From Thalassia testudinum (lineage: Eukaryota > Streptophyta > Magnoliopsida > Alismatales > Hydrocharitaceae), in assembly GCA_037157565.1 (NCBI GenBank), contig JAZHRO010000013.1:38506501-38570500 (forward strand): 64,000 nt of DNA, in the 5' to 3' direction. The position numbers were made by a program, and so were the translations under genes. Below, one piece after another: positions 58,204 to 64,000 of this stretch. The notes beneath the pieces are model-generated. The model was not told where the DNA came from and did not search any database. It saw only the letters and a program-made list of their open reading frames with translations. Each line of letters starts with the position of its first letter. Position 1 is the first letter of the stretch.

Positions 58204-60133
58204 TGGTTGGAGGGGGTGAGATATGTGTGACGTAATATAAAGTGCGGAATAAAAATAGACAATCTCACAAAATTAAGCAATCACACAATAGGCACAAATA
58301 TTTTTAGGTGAAAACCCAAACCGGGTGAAAACCACCACCTAATCCTCTTGAGTTAGGATTTCCCGATCGACTTAGTCGATCAAATCCACTAAACCCAGTC
58401 ACTTAAACGAGGGTGACTAAACTTCAATTACAACCACACTACTTAGACCGAGGATAGTGTACCTCAACACTCCTCTTCACAAGAAGGAATTTGTCTCGCG
58501 AATGAGATAGGAATTCGTAAAGCGAATACCCAACCAAAGACAATATAAAGTACAGCAATCCTATAGAGCCTCAAATATTTAATCCTAGCTTCTATAGGAG
58601 TTAGGAAACTTCCCTTTGGTGGAAGTGCGTCGACGCGGGTGCGTGAACCACGCGACAGCGCTGTCGCTCTCGTAATCGCAAAAGGAGAGCGGGTGCGTAA
58701 TATGAAACAGATGCTTAGAGAGTTAGAGCTTCAACTACTTCTCTTGGACACAAAAGATGTGGAAAGTGGTTTGCTTAGCGTGTCTTAGTGTGTCTTACAA
58801 GCCAAGGGGTCCTCCTCTATTTATAGAGGCCCTAGGAAGGCTTTGGAAGGCTTCCATAGCCATTGGGTGTAAAGCCAAAGAGAATCAGGCCGTAGTCAGA
58901 ATTAATCATGATTCTGACAGGGTCATCAGATGTCTGGTCCTGGAATCAGATGTTTGGAAAACTCATTTAAGATGTCTGGGAACTAAGTCAGACGTCTGAT
59001 TTTAGGTGAGTTTCATTCCTAACTTGAATCAAACTTAAACAGGGTTCTAGTGAAAGTCCATCAGACGACACACAAGACGTTTGGCACAAGATATGGACGT
59101 CTGGAAACCTATTTATTCTTTGGAAATGGATTCCCAACGAGTCTAACAGCTATAAAATCTCTGAAGGAAGATTTTGGGTCAGTCGAGGCAAAACGGTCAT
59201 GCATAAGATGTCTGGGGTCCTCTACGGACGTCTAATACGAGGCTAACGGTCATTTCCTCAACGTTTGTTAAGGAAGCCAACGGTCTACTAATTGGACATC
59301 TGGCAAAGGCATCAGACGTTTCTTAAGATGTCTGGATTAAGGTCTGGACATTTGATTTCATCAGATAGAATTAACTAAGTCCAGCCTAAATAATTAGACG
59401 TCTGAGTCAACAGTCAGACGTCTTAAAAGTTTTTATTAGACATCTGAAATTCAGATTAGACGTCTAAAAAGGCTGTCTGATCCTTATTTTGATTTTCTAT
59501 GTTCTCTATAGAAAACCTAAGTATCCTAAGGTAGTACAGGTGTTCATAGGACTACTTTAAGGATCCTTTGAGGCTCTTTAATAGATATTCTAAGAACTAA
59601 AAAGAGCAAGAATATAATGACAAAAGTACATAGAAAAAGATAAATAGAAATCTATCTTATTCTTCTTGTCCTTCCATCTTCAAGCTTTCGCTCCTCGTGA
59701 AGCGCCTCTGCCTCTGTTCAACTCCTCCAATCCACCATGGATGCGAGCTAGAACTCCGTCTAAACACCTGTCTCCATTTGCAGTTTGACCTGGGTAGTAC
59801 ATGTATTCCTAGGACTACTTTAATGATTCTTTAAGGCTCTTTAACAGATATTCTAAGAAATAAAAAGAGCAAGAATATAACGACAAAAGTACATAGAAAA
59901 AGATAAATAGAAATCTATCATATTCTTCTTGTTCTTCCATCTTCAAGTTTTCGCTCCTCGCAAAGCGCCTCTGTCCAGTTCCTCCAATCCACCATGGATG
60001 CGAGCTAAAACTCCGTCTAAACACCTGTCTCCATTTGCAATTTGACATGAAAACTAGGACTCAAAAGCAAATGTTAAAAGACACGTGTTTTGTTATCATC
60101 AAAATAAACAATCGTGGTGCTTTAATACCAACA
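58204..60133 (-). repeat. Solo LTR of the Sirevirus family
   Basis: On the minus strand it starts TGTTGGTATTAAAGCACC, followed by TTTTGATGATAACAAA, and runs to CACCCCCTCCAACCA. The U5 stretch GGGTTTTCACCCGGTTTGG to GCACTTTATATT matches the end of the LTR at 4871-6495. U3 carries the CAGACGTCTG array (about 58920-59480). A TATA box (CCTCTATAAATAGAGG, about 58829-58814) lies about 100 bp beyond it. No internal coding sequence adjoins it. The left end and the target duplication are uncertain. Confidence 0.75.
59531..60049. repeat. Tandem duplication inside the solo LTR (2 x about 260 bp)
   Basis: Unit one starts GTAGTACAGGTGTTCATAGG at 59531 and unit two starts GTAGTACATGTATTCCTAGG at 59794. 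Both continue through GATATTCTAAGAA, ACAAAAGTACATAGAAAAAG and CCACCATGGATGCGAGCTA. They are highly similar, with a few substitutions and a small deletion in unit two. Confidence 0.88.
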
Positions 60134-60769
60134 TAATATGCCTTTTACTTCACCATAGTGACTTGTGTAGAGCTTCCAAGTTCACTTTTTTTTTCTCACT
60201 TTGGTGTCAAGCTATCTTTTTGCTAGACATATAGTTCCTCTATACCTAGGACATCAAAATTTCAAATCATAAACAAAGAAAAGCATAAGAGAAAAAGTCT
60301 CTTCTATTTAGTGATAGTTGTGAGACTCTAACATGCTTTGACTTTTTTCATTTCTTGATAAAATCCAAGTACTCTCCTGTAGATCCATGAAACAACTCTC
60401 GAAAATTGTATTCTCTTTTGATAAATGCACAAGTGAAACAATAAACCCTATGATGTGGAAGATCGAAAAGATTCTTCCAATACCTCATTTCATTTTTCTT
60501 TTTGTTTGCCTTTTTTTTCATCTTCTTTTTCCAATGCCTCATTTCTGGATCTGGCACCTTAGACTAACCTTCCCTTCAAACGGATGGTTAAAAGATCACC
60601 AATACCTAATAAAGCCAAAAAGAATGGAAACACAGGCACTTAAGCAAAAGGTAATGCGGATAAATTTATGAGTGCTGTTTTTATACTTCACACAGTTTTG
60701 AGAACGTGAGTCCATTTGATAATTGATATTTAATGTAAATAAACAAAAAAACGTAAAGTTTGTTACATT

Positions 60770-61330
60770 GTGATCTTCACCGCATTCAAAAAAATCACCA
60801 CACCACTTTAATCTAAAATGCACAGGTGATAAATAACTTTGTACCGGTGATAAAGTACTTTGCACAAGTGATAAATTGTTTTAGGTGATTTCACACCAGT
60901 GCAAAAGGATTTTATATCGGTGATAAATTATTCTAAAGTATTTTTGTACCGGTGTAATCTCATTTTGCATAGGTGCAAAATTATTCTAACAATAATTTTA
61001 CCTTTTCAAAGTTATTTTGCACCCGTGCAAAGTGATTTTGACTTGTGAGTTTAGGATTTAACACTAAAGACTAAACACTAAACACTAAGATAAAAAAATC
61101 ACCTTTCAAGTGTAAATCACTTGTCATAGGTGAAAAAACATTTGAAATTTAATTTTATATCGGTGCAAAGTAATTCATAGTAAGATTGCACCACCCATGC
61201 AAAATTATTTGGAAGGTGCAAAATAATTTTACATGAGTGCAAAATAAGATTACACCCTTGCAAAGTGATTCTGAATGTGATTTAAGTAATTTACAGCCGT
61301 ATTAAAGTAATTTGTTATTAGTTTCAACAG
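60770..61330. repeat. Degenerate palindromic minisatellite (TTTGCACCGGTGCAAA type)
   Basis: About fourteen units built on CACCGGTG with flanking TTTG/CAAA recur every 20-35 bases. Examples are TGTACCGGTGATAA, TTGCACAAGTGATAA, ACACCAGTGCAAAA, TTGCACCCGTGCAAAG and ATATCGGTGCAAAG. The AT-rich spacers also resemble each other (AAATTATTTT, AAGTGATTTT). Confidence 0.75.
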
Positions 61331-61339
61331 TAATGAACC

Positions 61340-62371
61340 CTACTATGTATCAACACTTTTTTATATAAAAAAGAGAGACACGAATTGAGACTACGTTCAC
61401 ACCGTTGCACATCAACTTTTACGTTTCTTAACCTACGTCCTCTAACAAAATACATGTAATAGTGGCTTGCTCAAAACCTAAAGTTTTCATTTGATCCAAG
61501 ATATGCTATGTATATGCCATTTCAAAGTGATCCTGCCAATGAGCCGTGTCATGGCAACTTCATTTATCACTTTATTGGAAAAGATCAAACTGCCTGCCTT
61601 CTCTTAAATATGTATTGCCAACGCAATTGACTGGTAGGAGTCGATTCTAAAATTCTTCTTGAGGTACTCGAAAACAGCTGATTGTAAGGATGCTGGATCC
61701 ACTAGCTTTTATTGGTAAAATTTATTTCGGTTGGTTATACAATTATGTGCTAAACTCTACCATGATTCCTTTCGACCTAAGATTGCAAGATGGGGGCTTT
61801 TAAAGTGAGTAAATTAACTAGCCACGGTAACATTGATCCAGAGCCATACAGCAAGACATCCAGCACAACTACATCATGAGATGTAAATTAATCCATGGTA
61901 ACAAATCCAATCCTAAACTTCAACTCATGGTATGGCACCAAATCAGGCGTTCATGTTTAGACCTTAGAACAAAGCCATACATAAATTTCCTCCATATAAT
62001 CAGCACTGTTTCCCCAAACAGAAAAAAACCAGTTTTATTATCGTATAAAGACTGTTGTATGCTACTAACAGCATTTCTTGGAACAATCGTGGAGTTACGA
62101 TCATAGTCAGGCCAATGTGCATCCAGGATCGGGCAAGGCGCAAAGAAGAGAACCTTTTGGGTTCATGAAAAGCGTAAGGTGCAAAATGAGGCCCTTGATT
62201 ATACACATTTGGGATATTGGCATCGTCTTCGAGTCTGCCTCTTTCCAAATGGAAGCCTCTCCGTTAAGGGGAACACTAGAATTTGGAAAATTATCACACC
62301 CTTGTATCTCATTTCTACAATCATACGTTTCCTTGGGGACACCCAACGAGAATGTGAAGCTGTACTAAAAG
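61340..62371. other. Intergenic and probable 3' UTR of nitroreductase-like gene
   Basis: No gene recognised. The right-hand end, downstream of the stop codon at 62374-62372 on the minus strand, is the likely 3' UTR. Confidence 0.4.
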
Positions 62372-62950
62372 TTACGCATCCATGTTCGGACCTGGATATG
62401 CAGGCAAGCTCATTATTCGTCTGTCCAGGACCGGACTTCCAACCGTGAAATGGTAAAGGCTCTGGAACTCCGATCCCTTCAACCCAAGCACCTCATGCAC
62501 TGCAATCAATTAAAGAAAGGTAAACAATGTCAATGTAATGGTACGTCTGGGCCTTTCAACCAAGCATCCAATGGTGCAGAAAATGGTGAAAGGGATCGGT
62601 GCAAGAATTCAAGAAAATTCTATCAGCATAGCCATTTGAATATCATTGGGCATTGCATGGTATCATTACTAAATGGAGAATTAGACTCGCAACTCCTCAG
62701 AAGTAAATAAAACATAGCTAATACTAAGGAGCATCACAAAGGGGAGATGAATTTAGTTACCAGCGTCGTCAAAGAAGCACCCAATTCCTGTGGCCGAAAT
62801 GCCAACAGCATGAGCTTCGAGATAAAGGACCTGACCAAGAACTCCGGTCTCCCAAAATAACCGAGGATACATCCAGGCATTTCCTTCACGCAAAGCAGGT
62901 TCAAAACGAGCCACCATGCCTAAGCTGAAGCACCCATCTGAAGCTATGTC
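62372..62950 (-). CDS. Nitroreductase-family protein, C-terminal two exons (partial)
   Basis: Two minus-strand exons, 62950-62761 and 62499-62372, join across a GT-AG intron in phase to about 105 residues. They read DIASDGCFSLGMVARFEPAL, WMYPRLFWETGVLGQVLYLE, AHAVGISATGIGCFFDDAVH, EVLGLKGSEFQSLYHFTVGS and IMSLPAYPGPNMDA, then stop. This matches the C-terminal end of the plant nitroreductase-family (SagB/ThcOx-like) proteins, which carry an FMN-binding flavoprotein fold of uncertain substrate. Upstream exons were not found between 62951 and 64000, so that intron exceeds 1 kb and the gene begins right of the window. The 5' part cannot be assessed. Confidence 0.82.
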
Positions 62951-64000
62951 CTGTTTGATATACACCCTAAGACCATTTAGTGATTTGCATTTTGTTGTTC
63001 GACTTGAATAGCAATAGAACATAGAACCAAAGTTAATAAGTTGGCAATAACCTGCGAGTAAACTAAGTAGCTCTCTCCTATTATCAATTCAAGTTTTGAA
63101 TGCCAATGTAATAGTAAGAAGCATATTGTCTGAATTCCATGTGGTTCACAAAGACGACCAGCATGTTTCCATCACTAGTCCATTCTCGTGTTCTTGTTCG
63201 GTAACTCTTTTTTTTTGATAAATAAAAGAAGGATCACCTGAGTAAGGAATTTCTAATGGGTACAATTCACCCTTTTACTTTCTCCCAAATATAATGAGGA
63301 TTAAGTGAGCATTATACATCATTGAAGAACTATATATTACTTGGAGGCAAATGATTGGTAACAGTTGCACAAAGGCATAGTTAGTCAGCAGTTAGCGGTC
63401 TCTGTGCAGCACCAAAAGTGACTCTTAAAGGATGAAATCAAAATAGTGGAGGACAATGGCAAGGGAAAAACGAGAGGATGCACTAGGAAAGTTGGGTGTA
63501 CTGCCTAAAATAGTTTGACATTTCACTGCATTAACAGGGGATCTTTCTTAAGTTCGCCTATGTAGCCTAAAATCAGCTGGCAAGGGTGCGATGGAAATAG
63601 ATGAGCTTAAAAGGAAACTATAAATGCCCATTGCAAGTCTCAACCAGTCCTTCTTCCTTGGCGAAGATGGAAAATATTTCCTCCAGTTGAATGTAAGTAC
63701 AAGGGAAAAGAACCGAAAGGAATTCATCATGAGAAACCTAGGAAAAATATCAACAAAGAGGACATCACAGAGGTCAGAGGGGCAATGTCCTGAAATCAAA
63801 GGAAATGCTTCTCCTAGCATATCCATATTTATGAATATGGATTTTCTTCTTGTCATAAAAAAAGGATTTTCTTGGTCAAAAGTGTCAATTTTTATTTTCT
63901 TCAGGTCCCGATACTCTGAAAGGCTCAAATCCTCTAAATATTACAAGTAGAAAGGCTTGCAAAGACTTGAAAGTTTTTAGATCAATAGGCTTTGGTGTAA
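62951..64000 (-). other. Intron of nitroreductase-like gene, no exon seen
   Basis: The acceptor ATCAAACAG lies just right of 62950. The rest shows no coding similarity. A minus-strand open stretch at 63548-63928 resembles nothing known. Confidence 0.45.

Noticed and set aside
58189..60138. TAATA on both sides of the solo LTR as a 5-bp target duplication
   Set aside because: The left TAATA would leave extra bases that do not end in TG/CA, so the boundary does not fit; recorded as unresolved.
63548..63928. Minus-strand 126-aa ORF (and an overlapping plus-strand ORF)
   Set aside because: No similarity recognised, lies in a probable intron and has no splice signals in phase with the nitroreductase exons.
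1..64000. tRNA, rRNA or microRNA genes
   Set aside because: No cloverleaf-type or rRNA sequence was recognised by eye; short ncRNAs cannot be excluded without a covariance-model search.

Overview
This is nuclear DNA of a flowering plant. Three genes have GT-AG introns and are clear members of plant families. The rest is mostly layered plant transposons: Ty1/copia, Ty3/gypsy, LINE, SINE, hAT, Mutator-like and Tourist-like. The PPR gene is very GC-rich at its 5' end and declines towards its 3' end, a pattern common in monocots and also seen in some magnoliids. I cannot name the species. No bacterial, organellar or CRISPR features are visible.

Layout. 1-6495 is the 3' part of a Sirevirus-type copia element (integrase tail, RT, RNase H, an extra third ORF and the 3' LTR). 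It is nested in a Tat-lineage gypsy element, whose protease-RT-RNase H, antisense ORF and 3' LTR continue to about 12030. Two small MITEs lie at 13430-14148. An intact intronless PPR gene follows (14734-16365, +), then a hAT-like element (17335-18003).

Arginase (minus, coding 18773-31407, six coding exons, 338 aa) has a 9.9 kb first intron. That intron holds a 2.2 kb gag-only copia element and a 5.5 kb chromovirus, each with an exact 5-bp target duplication, only 37 bp apart. Upstream of it are a solo Tat LTR, a GC-rich candidate promoter zone and a SINE with a 14-bp target duplication. A block of AT-rich MITEs fills 37.8-39.9 kb.

The HSP70-interacting protein gene (Hip/ST13/FAM10 type, minus, coding 40616-56750, 11 exons, 397 aa) keeps its last 98 coding bases about 12.9 kb from exon 10. 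This last intron carries a hAT element with perfect 12-bp TIRs and an exact 8-bp duplication. Inside it are broken PPR-gene pieces, a palindrome-rich element and a Tat LTR. Two head-to-tail broken LINEs follow in the same intron.

Right of Hip are a LINE ORF1 remnant, three tandem palindromes, a Sirevirus solo LTR with an internal tandem duplication, a palindromic minisatellite, and the last two exons of a nitroreductase-like gene whose 5' part lies beyond the window.

The host genes (organellar RNA editing or processing, arginine catabolism, an HSP70 co-chaperone, a nitroreductase-like protein) show no functional linkage. I saw nothing that clearly amounts to a new biological system. The most unusual items are the PPR-carrying hAT, the palindrome arrays in Sirevirus regulatory DNA, the palindromic minisatellite and the extreme terminal intron of Hip. 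Exon boundaries were deduced by hand from splice signals, reading phase and protein similarity, and are not backed by transcripts.
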